A stretch of 64,000 bases of DNA from the NCBI GenBank assembly GCA_947311845.1, contig CAMZMU010000049.1, positions 7,823,812 to 7,887,811 of the forward strand. Reading direction: 5' to 3'. The translations under genes were made by a program, and so were the position numbers. This DNA is from Poa pratensis. Taxonomy: Eukaryota; Streptophyta; Magnoliopsida; Poales; Poaceae. How positions within the stretch are numbered: position 1 is the stretch's first letter; each line of letters opens with the position of its first letter. Under the pieces are notes generated by a model, which had not been told where the DNA came from, made no database searches, and saw only the letters and a list, made by a program, of their open reading frames with translations. Shown piece by piece: positions 12,183 through 23,789 of this stretch.

Positions 12183-13103
12183 TCATCTGAGTCTAACCCA
12201 CTTCCTATGCAGAGGAATATTGTAGTAAAACAAATCATTGAAGCATAAAGCAGCTAGCATAGGAAGATGCAACAAATCCAACTTTAAAACTTCCAACACA
12301 AAGAGAGGTATTTTAGTGACATGAAAACTTTTAAAACCATCTTTCCCTCTCTCATAATAATTTTCAATAGCATCATAAACAAACTCAACAACATAACTAT
12401 CACATAAAGCATGCTTTTTATGATCTACAAACACATAACTTTTATCAAGCAAGATAGTGGGATCAAAAATTTCAAACCCACTTTTAGACATATTGAAACA
12501 AGTTGATTGATCACTCTCAATAGTAGAATTAATAATATTATCAAGCAACATAGGACCATCATCTAGAGCTTTATCATAAACATTTTCTAAGCAAACACTC
12601 TCATTACCATGCATTTCGAAATTAGGAATAAAAAGAGGATTATCATAAGACTTATCAAAATAGCATGGATTTTCATAAACAACATTGGGGGAAATATTTG
12701 GTACTTCTGTTATTTTTGCTTTCTCTTGAGTCAAGGAATGTTTGTCTACCTCAAATTTATCAAAAGAAGTTATTTCAATAGTATCATTACCAACTTCCCC
12801 AAGCTTAATATTTTCCATAGCATTAGCAACAACCATGTTCAAAGAGTGTATACCAATATCATTGGTACTATCATGCAAATAAAGTTCCATAGGTTTTTTA
12901 ATTTTCTCTTCAAACACATCATGTCCTAGCTCAAGATAAATTTCATAAAGGTTTCTCAAGTTGTTTTCAGCCATAGGACAAGTTTCAAGCAAAGTACCCA
13001 TGAATAGCAAGCAAAGAACTAGACATAATAACAAACCGAAATAAACTAGATGCAGGAATTTAAATTTTTTTGGATTTTTGATTTTTAACAGCAAGCAAAA
13101 CAA
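12183..13103 (-). CDS. Orphan ORF of the non-autonomous LTR element (306 aa)
   Basis: The only long open frame in the interior of 7999-14774, starting about 70 bp inside the primer-binding site. The N-terminus is hydrophobic (a segment containing VYFGLLLCLVLCLLFMG, about residues 20-38). The body is acidic and Asn/Asp-rich with LYEIYLELGHDVFEEK, and the C-terminus has SYVFVDHKKHALCDSYVVEF and PLHRKWVRLR. It has no protease, RT, integrase or zinc-knuckle motif. Proteins of this kind are, to my knowledge, common in Triticeae annotations as uncharacterised retroelement-associated ORFs, and I know no proven function. The frame is intact in an element with nearly identical LTRs, which suggests it has not been decaying for long. 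The start at 13103 is simply the first ATG. Confidence 0.6.
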   Translation of the reverse strand: MFCLLLKIKNPKKFKFLHLVYFGLLLCLVLCLLFMGTLLETCPMAENNLRNLYEIYLELGHDVFEEKIKKPMELYLHDSTNDIGIHSLNMVVANAMENIKLGEVGNDTIEITSFDKFEVDKHSLTQEKAKITEVPNISPNVVYENPCYFDKSYDNPLFIPNFEMHGNESVCLENVYDKALDDGPMLLDNIINSTIESDQSTCFNMSKSGFEIFDPTILLDKSYVFVDHKKHALCDSYVVEFVYDAIENYYERGKDGFKSFHVTKIPLFVLEVLKLDLLHLPMLAALCFNDLFYYNIPLHRKWVRLR

Positions 13104-13173
13104 AACTAAAACAAGACAAAAACAAAGTAAAGAGATTGGAACTGAGAGACTCCCCTTTCCAATAGCTCCAAGT

Positions 13174-13190
13174 CCCCGGCAACGGCGCCA
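13174..13190 (-). other. Candidate primer-binding site
   Basis: The minus strand reads TGGCGCCGTTGCCGGGG, 10 nt inside the 5' LTR. The position suits tRNA-primed minus-strand DNA synthesis. I did not assign the tRNA. Confidence 0.6.
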
Positions 13191-13200
13191 GAAAACAGCT

Positions 13201-14774
13201 TGATGGCTACGTGTTGGTGAACCCCAAGAGGAAGGTTATGATGTAGACAGCAGAAGTTTTCCCTTGAATAATCTACCCAAGGTTTAATCGGACCAGTAGG
13301 ACTTGACGATCTATCGGAAGGTTGTTGATGTTGACTCCCCCTGGCGCTAGGGAGCTTGCACCAACGTGGAATCTGCACAGACACAAACCAGAACTTTGCC
13401 CAACACGAAACAGAGAGGTTGTCAATCTCTCCGGTCTTGCAGAAACAAAGAGTTAAACGTATGGTGTGGAAAACAGCAGGAAAAACAGCAAGTAACAGGA
13501 AACAGATGATTGCAGCAGGTTGTGTAAACAGTATGAGGAAATTGGACCAGGGTCCACAGTTCACTAGTGGTGTCTCTCTCAGAACAGATAACTAGCATGT
13601 TGGGTAAACAAATTACAGCTGGGCAATTGACAAATAGAGAGGGCATAACAAAGCAATACATGCCAAGATGTCTACTATGAAATCTAGTTGGGCATTACAA
13701 CAAAGTACATAGACCGTTATTCCAACCGCATCTATGCCTAAATAATCCACCTTCAAGGCAGCATCCGCATCCTATTCAGTATTAAGTTGCTAACAACAGA
13801 TTATTGCATGAAGTAAAGTGTGTAATGTAATCAATACAAGTGCCCTTGGACACTGCACCAATGTTTTATCCCTAGTAGCAACAGCACATCTACCATCTTA
13901 GACCTTTCTGTCACTGATCCAGATATCTAGAGACTGAACCCACTATCTAGCATAAATACCCCCTCTTGGAGTCACAAGCATCTACTTGGCCAAAGCATCT
14001 ACTAGCAACAGAGAGCATGCAAGATCAAGAGCACATAGATAAACAACTTGAATAAACATGGTATCAATATTCATCGGATCCCAGCAAACACAACATCTAG
14101 CATTACAATAAGATGATCTTGATCATGTTAGGCAGCTCACAAGATCTAAACATGGAGGCACAAGGTAGAGAGACAACCATCTAGCTACTGCTATGGACTC
14201 GTAGTCCTGGGGTGGACTACTCACGCATCACTCCGGAGGCAGACATGGTGATGTAGAGCCCTCCGGTGATGATCTCCCCTCCGGCAGGGTGCCGGGAAGA
14301 GCTTCAGAACTCCTCCGATCTGAGATTGACGATGACGGCCGCGACGGAACTTTTCGTGGAATATGATCGACCGTAATAGGGTTTTCGCGTCGCGGAGAAT
14401 ATATAGGCGAAGAGGCGGCGTCGGTGGCCGAGGGGGGCCACCACGCCATAGGGGGGCGCGGGCCCACCCTGGGCCGCGCCCTAGTGTGGCGTGGCCCCCT
14501 GGTGGGTCTGCTCCGACTCCCCTTTGGACTCCGTGATCTCCTCGTGATATTATTGACGATGTCTTTTGTTTCGTCCAATTCCGAGAATATTTCCTTAATA
14601 GATTTTCTGAAACCAAAAACAGCAGAAAACAGGGAACTGGCACTGTGGCATCTTGTTAATAGGTTAGTCCCAGAAAATGCATAAAAATGATATAAAGTGT
14701 AACCAAAACATGTAGCAATTGATATAATATCAGCATGGAACATCAAAAATTATAGATACGTTTGAGACGTATCA
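13201..14774 (-). repeat. 5' LTR of the element 7999-14774
   Basis: Near-identical partner of 7999-9571. It starts TG and ends CA on the plus strand. The minus-strand start TGATACGTCTCAAACGTATC forms a perfect short hairpin. Confidence 0.92.
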
Positions 14775-16231
14775 CCCTCCCCCGAAGCTTGTGCAGTAGG
14801 CCATTGGTTGTTGCAATATCAAGGATTTGAGTCAAAGGATCGATTGCAAGGACGAATAGAAGCGGTGATAGGGGGTCGCCCTGACGGAGACCGCGACCAT
14901 GCAAGATAGGCAAACCGGCCACCCCATTGAGGAGGACACGACCGACGATGAAGATAGTAGAGCCGTAATCCAATCTCGAAAACGGCTTGGGAAGCCCCTC
15001 CGATGCAAGAGGTCAAGAATGTACTCCCACCGGATAGAATCAAAAGCTTTCCGGATGTCAAGCTTGAAAAGAAGTGCCGGTGTCTTATTCTTTTGAAGCC
15101 TTCTTGCGAGGTTTTTCACATAAAGGAAGTTGTCATGAATGCTTATTTTCTTGATGAAGGCATTTTGGGCATTTGACACAAGGTCATTCATGAACGGACT
15201 AAGACGTAGGGCTAACACCTTGGCGATGATCTTGGCGATGGCATGGATGAGGCTAATGGGCCTAAAGTCGGATATGTCTTCCGCCCCGTCTTTTTTTTTT
15301 GGCAATAGAGCAATGTTGGCGGAATTGAGCCAATGTAGGTTCCCAAAAAGGTGAATAACATGCATCACGTCGGTCTTGATGATGGACCAACACGATTTGA
15401 AGAATGCTCCCGTGAAACCATCCGGACCGGGGCTTTGTCACTTGGCATATGATCGATGGCAATTTTGACCTCTTCCTCGGAAATAGGATCGCCAAGGGAA
15501 CTCAAATCCGGTTCTTCAAAGTGTAGCCCCTCCCAATTAAAGTCCCTAGCACGGGGATTGCCTCTTCCAATGACCCTCTTGAAATGATTGTGGACAATTT
15601 CTTCTTTAACCTTGTGATCGGTCACCCATCCTTGGTTGTGCTTGAGGCGGTGTATGTGATTTTTTCGCCTCCTTGCATTCACCCTTAGGTGGAAAATTTA
15701 GTGTTGGCATCACCCTCTTTTATGTTGGATATACGGGCACATTGTTTTTTTCTAGCTCTCTCCACCACGGAGAGACCGACGACCTTCCTTTGAGGCGCTT
15801 GCGAAGATTATGCTCTTCATTGGAGAGAACTCTATTATCTTGCGCAATGTCAAGTTGAAGAATGACGAGTAGAGCGGCCTGGAACAAGACTTTTGAGTTG
15901 GCGAAGAGGCCGCGGCTCCAAGCTTTTAACCTCTTTCCGGTGCGTTGTAATTTATGGAATAGGATTTGGCAAGGTTCGGTGTGATTGATTGGCTCATTCC
16001 AAGCGGTTTCCACAACGTCCTTGAAGCCGGGGACACGAGTCCAAAAGTTCTCGAACTTAAAAGTGCGAGGCGTCTTGGCCCACTATCATCGGCGAGTAGT
16101 AGGGGGCCATGGTCCGAGAGTGAGGAGGATAGAGCATGCAAAATGTGGGTGTCGAAGCGGAGGTTCCATTCGTAGTTGCCAAAGAAGACGTCTAGCTTGC
16201 AAAGGGTGGGGTCTCTCCTCTCATTACTCCA
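14775..16231 (-). pseudogene. LINE-1 endonuclease end and reverse transcriptase 5' half
   Basis: Reading leftwards: WSNERRDPTLCKLDVFF and SSSLSDHGPLLLADD are the C-terminal part of the AP-endonuclease-like domain. Linker frames 16013-15720 and 15682-15365 follow (RRKNHIHRLK...). The RT palm then appears: FRPISLIHAIAKIIAKVLA, NAQNAFIKKISIHDNFLYV, LFKLDIRKAFDSIRWEYI and RGLRQGDPLSPLLFVLAID. Translation runs to the LTR insertion just after HKLRGR. At least three frame changes separate these blocks. The rest of the RT, including YADD, is on the other side of the nested element (7998 and below). Confidence 0.85.
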
Positions 16232-16244
16232 TGGAATGATTATT
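16232..16244. repeat. LINE-1 target-site duplication, right copy
   Basis: TGGAATGATTATT, matching 6382-6394. It lies directly against the 5' truncation point of the LINE. Confidence 0.85.
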
Positions 16245-16474
16245 CGTATTGTGTGACCTTGTTGCAACTGGGTGATCCTTTGAGAAACTCTTCGTCTCTC
16301 GGAAATAGGATTTGGCATCGTTCACATACTGTATCAGTTGCAATAGAACAATGCTATGTTTTTTCCGATGGTTGTATCGTTGCAAGAAAGCAACGCTCTG
16401 TTTTATCATGTGTCCCTTTGTAATGTTTTTTCACACTGTTGTGCGTTCTCTATTTGAAAAAAAATCATGCATAA

Positions 16475-16968
16475 TGACAAGGGTATACATCTCGGGTACC
16501 CTACTGTGAGGTACCTGGTGCACGCGACGACTATGGCCCAATAGCGAAGAGCCTACTCGAAGCCCAAGACAAGAAGCCCAAGAAGATGGAGCACCCTCCA
16601 AGATTAGACATAGGCATAGTCGGTTTAGACTTTCCTTACGTGTAAACTAGGTCGGTTATGAACTCTCGAGACCCAGCCTATTTAAAGGCTGGGAGGGGTG
16701 CCGATCTAGGGGGAAGCCATACTCAAACCACCAAAACTCTAGCGAGATCGACATCTTGCCGGAGCCACCTTGTAACCGCATAATCTCACACGATCAATAA
16801 CAGACAAGCAGGAAGTAGAGTCTTTACCTCCACCCGAGGGGCCTGAACCTGGGTAAATCTTTGCCTCTGCTTGTCAGCCGACGAAACTACCAGTACCACC
16901 ATGTTCTCTCCCCATAATCTAAACCCTAGGTCCTTAACCATGGGAATTGATGAGTGTACCCCTCGTCA
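16475..16968 (+). repeat. 5' LTR of the Ty3/gypsy element
   Basis: About 494 bp. The right end is fixed by the primer-binding site at 16969 onward. The left end at TGACAAGGG is inferred from the TGAC/GTCA inverted termini, since no second LTR is available. It contains a TATTTAAAGG box near 16678 that may act as TATA. Confidence 0.65.
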
Positions 16969-16988
16969 ATTGGCGCCGTCTGTGGGAA
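16969..16988 (+). other. Primer-binding site of the Ty3/gypsy element
   Basis: ATTGGCGCCGTCTGTGGGAA directly after the LTR's terminal CA. This type of primer-binding site is common in plant gypsy elements. Confidence 0.8.
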
Positions 16989-19124
16989 AGAATAGTGCTG
17001 GACTCACGGTTTCTTCGGTTCCATCGGACAAAGGCAACTCGCCGATCAGATCTACAAACGGCAACTCGCCAGCTGCATCGACAAATCAGAACTCGCTGAT
17101 TCGGGCGGCACACGGCAACTCGCCGACTCACTCGACAAACGGCAGCACGCCAGCTTCACCTGCAAAAAGCGCATCAGATCCTCTGATGGATTTCGAGCCA
17201 CACTCGCCAGAATTCCAGGAGGCCTTCTCCGATCTCGAGTCAGGTTTGGGTTTAACTGTTGGTTCGTTCAATTTTTTCGTCAACAAGCTTGGTGTGCAGA
17301 ACTTGACAGATCCACGTCAACTCGCGACTTCCGCACCCGAGGCTCCATCGGTTGCGGCTTCTTCAACCACGGATCCATCAGCTGCGTCCATACCATCATC
17401 GCTCCTCCAAGCTTGCTCGTCTGCAACAACCATGTCCACACGAGAGATCAACGAGCTCATTGAAGAACTCCAAGGCGAGGAGGCCGAATCAGCATACCGC
17501 ACAAACGATCCCGAGCTCGATCTCCCACTCGAGGATAGTTTCGACTGCGGGATCTCCCTCAGCGACTTCGACGAGCCCGAAACTCATATCGACAACCACG
17601 TCGACTCCGAGATCTGCACCAACAACGACCTCGACTTCGAGATTCATAACAATTTCAACACTGAGATGAGCATAGGCAATGAGAACATATACTGCGAGAC
17701 CCGTCCAAACGAACCACTCGACGGGCATATCGACTCAGATATGAGCCTCGCTGAAGAAGTCGAGTCCATGACGGGACTCGAAAACACATATACATACCCT
17801 CGGGTGATACCCCAGCAGGTCTATGTTGCCATCGCCGCAGAATCGACAGATGCTGCGGCCAGTCGCAGGCCTACAGAATTCCCGTGCACAGTTACTATGC
17901 CGGACGGAGTCACAACTCTCACAATCACTACTGAGATGGCAGCAAAAGCAGATAAAGTCATCACGGAGTGCACAATGATGCCGGCAGACGCAACGCGGGA
18001 GGAGATGCTAACCTTCCAGTACTTCAACTGGCAGGAATCACTTCGACTGAAGCAGATAAGAGCGACACTCGAAGAACGCAAAAAGCAAGCTAGCTTGTCG
18101 AGTATGCGCAGAAGACAGCTCTCCCTGAGCTCCACCGGGCGAGCAGACACAAGACCCAGATCAAGGCTGTCACACCTCTCGCCGGATAAGAGGGCGGCAC
18201 TCACTCGCAACCTAGGCAACTCTTTCATGACGTACGACGAGGAGGGAGTGCCAGTACCCAAAACAGCCGCGGGTGCTCTCTTTACCGCCGCGGCATACCT
18301 CGAAGCAATCAAGCCTCCAGCTGATGACCCCAATGCAAAACTACATCGCCAACAGATCAAATCACTCGCCCTAGCGGCGAAGGCCATACGACAAATTCCA
18401 AGAACTCCAGGTGGGAGTCGAGACCGTGCCCTAGTTAACACGCGTCGAGAAGATCATAATCACAGTGGTCGTCACCACCACTCGAAGGAAAGAAGCGGCT
18501 CACGTCGGCGCAGGTCCAGGAGAAGATCACGCAGATCTTACAGTAGCGACTCATACTCTGATCGAGAGCCTGAGCCACACGGAGCTCTGTGCTTCACTCG
18601 ACACGTCCGCGAGACACGGATGCCTAAAGGGTTCAAACTCACATCTGAACAGCCCAAGTACACGGGTCGGCAGGAACCCTCAGGGTGGCTGGAAGACTAC
18701 AGGCTAGCTGTCGCGTGCCAGCGAGGCACAAATATCACAGCCATGCAGTACATACGACTCATACTCGAAGGCACAGCCCGCGACTGGCTTAAGGCTCTAC
18801 CTCCATCAACATACGACTCGTGGGATCACTTCCGCACGGACTTCATCAAAAACTTCGAGCCTCTATGTGAGCGCCCAAAACATTCGAGGAGCTGCGAGCT
18901 TGTGTTCAACTGTCAGACGAAACGTTGAGGTCATACATCAGACGATGGACTGAGATACGCAACTCAGTTGGAGTAATTTCAGAAGATATGGCCATGGATG
19001 CTTTCATCATGGGCCTCGCCAGGCGAGACTTCAAAGAAGCACTTGGTCGCCAAAAGCCAACCTCTGTGGCTAACCTCTTAAAGATCGCGACTGAGTGGGC
19101 AGACGGAGAAGACATGGCGCGTAC
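16989..19124 (+). pseudogene. gag (5' part) of the Ty3/gypsy element
   Basis: The open frame covers most of 16871-18928, with its first ATG still inside the LTR, so the true start is unclear. The N-terminal part holds imperfect repeats of a GNSP..STN type (about 17030-17160), an acidic Asn/Asp-rich stretch, and an Arg/Ser-rich patch (RSRRRSRRSYSS, about 18500-18545). The capsid-like gag core follows: PKYTGRQEPSGWLEDYRLA, LILEGTARDWLKALP and WDHFRTDFIKNFEP. A frameshift near 18880-18925 leads to LRSYIRRWTEIRNSVG and LKIATEWADGEDMART. The insertion at 19125 then cuts the gene; it resumes at 26927. Confidence 0.8.
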
Positions 19125-19638
19125 TGTCGTGGGTTTGTCACGTCAGGTGTCATAGATGACTTCGTAGGTGTGGGATTATGCGAGTCAAGCATCTCCGAGC
19201 TTGGGATCGCAGGAACAAAGATCAACACAGATTTACCCAGGTTCGGCCCCCTCAATGTGAGGTAAAAGACCTACTTCCTGCCTACCCTAGATTGGTATTG
19301 ATATGATAATCGAGGTGTTACAATGGAGGCGATCCGATCTGGTACTCGCCGTATGAGCTAGGGTTTGGGCTTGATAGCTTGACCCGCTCTAAGTCCTGCG
19401 AGTCCTCTTTATATACACAGAGGCTCGCTAGGTTACAAAAGGAAACTTCCCCATAAGGAATACATCCACAGAGGCCTACTCGGAGACTACTTGGTCTTCA
19501 CGTCCTCCGGGATATGTCTTCTAGATCTTTCCCTTATGGCGGTTCAATATTGGGCTTGCTCCCAAGTGGGCCTTCGTCCGTGCGAGTAAGTTAAGTCGCA
19601 CTGGGCCGCGGGTTAATCCAGAAAGTATTCCCCCGACA
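19125..19638 (-). repeat. 3' LTR of the nested gypsy-type element
   Basis: Starts TGTCGTGGG and ends CCCCCGACA on the plus strand. It is 34 bp longer than its partner because of the segment around 19471-19505. Confidence 0.9.
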
Positions 19639-19981
19639 TTAGCCCCCAAGTTTAGCTTGGATTTCGAGTGAAGGCTCCTTCGTCTTAACAAACCCCTGAG
19701 CCGCGCACGTGAATTATCCCAGCTGAACTCCAATTTTCTTATTTCCAATCTGCGGCTTATAACTCTTCTTGGCGGCTCAAGAACGCGACTTATCCTGTCT
19801 TGACGGTTGATTTTCAGATCTAAACGTCTTCCGCGTCTGGGTTATTTATCTTGGCTCATCGTTTTCCCCAGCGTTCTGCATCAAGTCCTGTATTACGCAT
19901 CCGCTACTCCTTTCCGCCGCCTCCAATCTCGCTTCTCGTACTCACAATCCTTCGGTGGATATCTCCATCGATCTGAGAAAA

Positions 19982-22900
19982 ATGTCTCGCCGCAAGTGCA
20001 ACTGGGAAGGCTCGTGGGTCGACGAAGATTTCCTGGAATCCCTATCTGCACGGGGCCTTCTTCCGCCAAAAGATCAATGCGAATGGCGGGCGGCCGGTGA
20101 GGAGGTAATCCCCAATCCTCAACCAGGAGAAGTAGTGATTTTTGCGGAGCATGTTGAGCGCGGGTTCAAGCCCCCGGGCTCTCTCTTCTTCCGCTCCTTG
20201 ATGCAGCGGTTAGGTCTCCGCTTCCATGATATTGGCCCTAATTCGATGTTGCAAGTGAGCAACTTCCACGTCCTCTGCGAAGATTATCTGGGTATCCCGC
20301 CTTCAATAGATTTCTGGCTTGCTCTTTTCAATTGCAATAGTCAAAGGGAAACCACAGATGGTCCTTTTCTCCAATGCGGCGCCATTTCCTTCCAACGCCG
20401 TAGGGGTAGTATCTTCCCAAAACTAACTCTTGCCAAGAAAATCAAGGAGTGGCAAAGGACATTCTTCTATTGTAAAAACACTTCTCCTGAGGGTGAAATT
20501 CCTCTCCTCTTTGGTCTCCTCTTCCCTTCGAGGCTACCGATGCTTTGTCTTCCAAACCTGATCCTTCTTCGTTACCCTTTGTCGAATCCCTTCTAGACAA
20601 GGTGAGAGCGCTGACACTCCATGGTCTCACTGGATTAGATCTCATATCTTGCTGGACTAAATGGCGAGTTCAGCCTGTGAGTCGCCGCTCGCGGCTTATG
20701 ATGGATTTCACTTGTCATGCAAATGACGTCGATCGCACTTGCCCTGAAGATTGGGACAAAGGGGAGTGGATAAATTTCATTCGCCGAGTGACGGACGAGG
20801 ATATTGACTCGTATGACAACGTCGGACTTGCTCCCTTCTGGGCTGAGCACAAGCCTTTTGTGGTAATGTTTACTTGTCACTTGTTTCCTCGAAAATTCCT
20901 TTCCCAAAATTGATTATTTCTGACCTGAGCTCCTTTTCAGATCGATCCCTATTTCTGGGTTCTTCCTTCAGAGGACGTCGACTTGAACCAAGGAACCGTG
21001 GCTGAGTCGTCAAGGCAAGCCGCAGCCTTTGGCGAAGATACAGTTATGCACGAGGGTAGTGCTTCTGAAGAGGAACAACAAATGGCCGACGCTCTTTTGT
21101 CTCGACTCCAAATACACCTTTCCTGGAACTTCCTGAGGTGCCTCGCAGGTCCTCGAAACGTATTTTATGCCAGAGCTCAGAAGACCCCACGCAGCCTGAG
21201 AAACGTCGCAAAGCCTTGGCATTACTGGCAGAAACAAGAGCTGCCAAATCTTTAAAACTCGCTGATCCCAACAAGGCTACTTTTTCTTCCGAGGCTGTTG
21301 CAGGATTGCTTCTCAATAAGCTCGGGTAATTGTTTGCGACTCTTCTCCTTCTCTTTTTGTTTTACGTATTTCTGGCAAGGAATTGCTGATCACTACTTCT
21401 TTTCATACTCTGTAGGTTCAGATTTGCAAGGTTTATCTTCTCCTTCTCTGGTTGCCTGATGAAGAGTATCCGTGTCGCCTCTGGGTATGGTTCGCCTTCT
21501 TTTAATGTTGCGGCTCTGCTAGGTCAGCTTATTAACCCATCAATGTTTTGCAGGGCTATGTCTGAAGAGGCTACCAAGTCTAATTCCCATCCCACTTCTT
21601 CTCAGCAAGCTATGAGCGAGGATGATGCTGCTGATGAAAACGTGGGAAACAGTAATGGTGCGACTCAACCAAGGCCCTCCCTGGAGGAAGGTATTGCAGA
21701 CGCGGCTCCTGCCGCGACTCCAGTCGCAGCTCCATCCACAACTCCTGCTGCTGGTAGGGTATCTACTGAAAATAGAATTCCAGCTCCAGGAAATAGTTCT
21801 AAGTCAATCGCAGATGCCATAATTTCTGCTGGAGACAAGCATGCTGCTCTGCTGCGCGGCTTAGTTGAGCAATTTTCTTCAAGTCGCCAGGTACATATAC
21901 CGTAGCCCCCAAGGATCAAAACCTTGTGTCATCGCACGGGGTGTTGATTCTTTTCCTGGCTTCAAATCTCGAGCCCCCAAATTCCTGGATAATTTACCTA
22001 TGCGTTTTGCTCTGTTTGTTTTCAGCGTGAACTGTCCTTGCTTGATGCTTCTGGCTCAATAAAGGGTAAAGGCATTTCCATAGACCATCCTGAAATGATG
22101 CAGTCTCGCCTGGAGCAGCATAATGAGGTCATTAGGGACCAAGATCAGGAAATAAAATCTCTCAAAGGTCAACTCGACTCCTGCGAAGAGCAATTTAAAG
22201 AACTTGAAGCTGATATGCAGCAGCGACTCATGGAGAAAGACGAGGTCATTAGATCTTTGCGAGAAGGGCTGACTCTTAAATCTGAATTGATTGATCGCCT
22301 GAAGGGAGACCACGCAAAGGAACTCGCCGCGCGAGATGAAAAATATAACTCGCTGCTCAAAGCCTTTGAGGGTTTTGGCTCCATGGTCAAATCAGCCGTC
22401 CTGCAGCTTGCTGGTTGGTCTTTATTCCTTTAATCATACATATTTTGGGTAACCAACGTTAGTCTCTGACTTGTTTCTTGCCTTTTCTTTCTTTGACATA
22501 GGACCTGAGGCCCCAGTGTCCCGCTCCAATTTGAAGGATCAACTGGTATATCTGTCTGACCTCAGCCAGCGCTTCTTAAAGGTTACCAAGGAAGTTATGA
22601 CGGTAATCACTCCTGCGACTGATGGCCCAACATCTTGCGAGTATTGGATAAATAAACTGCTCAAGGCTCCACATTATGTCTCTGATTGGAAACGATCCTC
22701 TGCTCGCGCCGGAGCCGCGCATGTCTTGACATTGCTTCGAGCATATTATCCAGAGATAGATGTTGGCAAGGTTGCTCGCCACGGCCTGGCGATGAGCGCA
22801 GATGATACTGAACTGCCAATAAGCGAGTACTTCGATATCTGGAAAGGGATGCGCGGTATGCCACAAAATTTGTTGATAACTTAGACTTGGGCACTTATCT

Positions 22901-23040
22901 TGATAAATTCAATCTTGATGGGAGCAAGGTGTCAAAGGAAAAGTCCTCAGGAGCTGAGTCATCTCGGGCTGCCACTCCAGCAACAGTATCTGGTGGCCCT
23001 TCTGCTCGTCTGGCGGCGCCCTGATTATTAGGACACCTGC
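19982..23040 (+). pseudogene. Antisense, spliced gene carried by the nested element ('putative gypsy-type transposase' domain)
   Basis: On the strand opposite to gag. From ATG 19982 it encodes SWVDEDFLESLSARGLLPP, EWRAAGEEVIPNPQPGEVV, PGSLFFRSLMQRLGLRFHDI, GPNSMLQVSNFHVLCEDYLG and WQRTFFYCKNTSP. This pattern is known in grass genomes as the 'transposase (putative), gypsy type' domain. After a frame change near 20510 it reads SKPDPSSLPFVESLLDKVRA and DSYDNVGLAPFWAEHKPFV. A clean 78-bp intron follows (20863 GTAATG to 20940 TTTTCAG), then IDPYFWVLPSEDVDLNQG. Later exon-like blocks are RKALALLAETRAAKSLKLAD (21200s), a Ser/Pro/Ala-rich part (21560-21890), a coiled coil (22050-22400) and EYWINKLLKAPHYVSDWKRS (22640s). 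Two or more frame breaks suggest decay. Function is unknown. Confidence 0.65.
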
Positions 23041-23789
23041 GACTGCAACTGCGAGACAAGCCGCGCCAATTCCCACTCCTGTTGCTCGGAAGAGGAAAAA
23101 TAAATAATGTGGGACATGCCCGTTAGTCTGTAAGATATTCATGTATTATAAACAGTATTTTTGTGACCTATAAGCAGGTTCTTTTCTTGATAATTCCATT
23201 AAGTAGACGCTCGCGCGGCTCAGTATTTCCTAGGAACATGTGTGTTCAGGGTCGAGAGCGGCCATGATAGGCAATCAAGCTCGATTGACGCCACACCCCA
23301 GTACTTTGGTCGCATAATGCAAGACGCTTCTAGCTTAAGGATTGCCACTAGTTTGGCAAAATTTGAGGTGCGATTGGTACTCGCGATGCTCGTAAGGAGC
23401 CCTCAAGGGTCAGTGATATATGAAATTCAAAAGACTCAGCGACTCAATGATAGTTGAGGCGAAACGACAAACCCTTGAATGTCAAGGGTGCCGGCTTTAT
23501 TTCATAATCACTCGATGTTTTACAGGGTGTTACATGATGATGCAGGCCCTTTAATGCGGGTTTTCTATTCCCCGCAGGCCATGCATACTTGATACTCATC
23601 GCACTTAGTTGCGAATTAATACTCCTAACGGAGTGGGTTGAACACCTGATTGGTTCAATTTTGAGTCGCTAAAGCGACTCGGGTCGAGCATGATAGCTCC
23701 GATGTATATCTCATGTTGAAGCAGAGAGCAACTTTGTTAGCGATTAGCCGCACTGAGCTGCGACTTATGTTGAGTTGAGTTTGCTTTGT

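Larger units (their letters stand above)
7999..14774 (-). mobile_element. Non-autonomous LTR retrotransposon nested in LINE-1
   Basis: Two long terminal repeats (7999-9571 and 13201-14774) enclose about 3.6 kb. Flanking 5-bp duplications are CCCTC at 7994-7998 and 14775-14779. Orientation is minus: a candidate primer-binding site TGGCGCCGTTGCCGGGG sits next to the right LTR and a purine-rich AAGCTTGGGGATGCT tract abuts the left LTR. The interior has a single convincing ORF (12183-13103), with no gag nucleocapsid, protease, RT, RNase H or integrase, so transposition would need proteins from a partner element. By eye the LTRs differ at only about ten positions in 1573, so the insertion is young. 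One difference changes the terminal TG of the left copy to GG. Confidence 0.92.
6395..16231 (-). mobile_element. 5'-truncated L1-type LINE (LINE-1), split by an LTR element
   Basis: A minus-strand LINE bounded by identical 13-bp duplications TGGAATGATTATT at 6382-6394 and 16232-16244. Its 3' end (left) has a short poly(A), seen as TTTTTTT at about 6393-6399. Its 5' end (right) starts exactly at the Trp codon of a WSNERRDPTL endonuclease motif, so reverse transcription stopped inside the endonuclease domain. Removing the nested LTR element (7999-14774) and one copy of CCCTC leaves about 3.06 kb: endonuclease end, reverse transcriptase and a C-terminal zinc-finger region. The coding frames are broken by shifts and stops. 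Both the matched duplication and the continuity of RT motifs across the nested insertion show this is one element. Confidence 0.9.

Noticed and set aside
7999..14774. A tandem duplication of about 1.57 kb instead of an LTR pair
   Set aside because: The 5-bp duplication, primer-binding site and purine tract all sit where an LTR element needs them.
16871..16968. Gag start at ATG 16871
   Set aside because: This ATG is upstream of the LTR end and the primer-binding site; the frame is open through them by chance.
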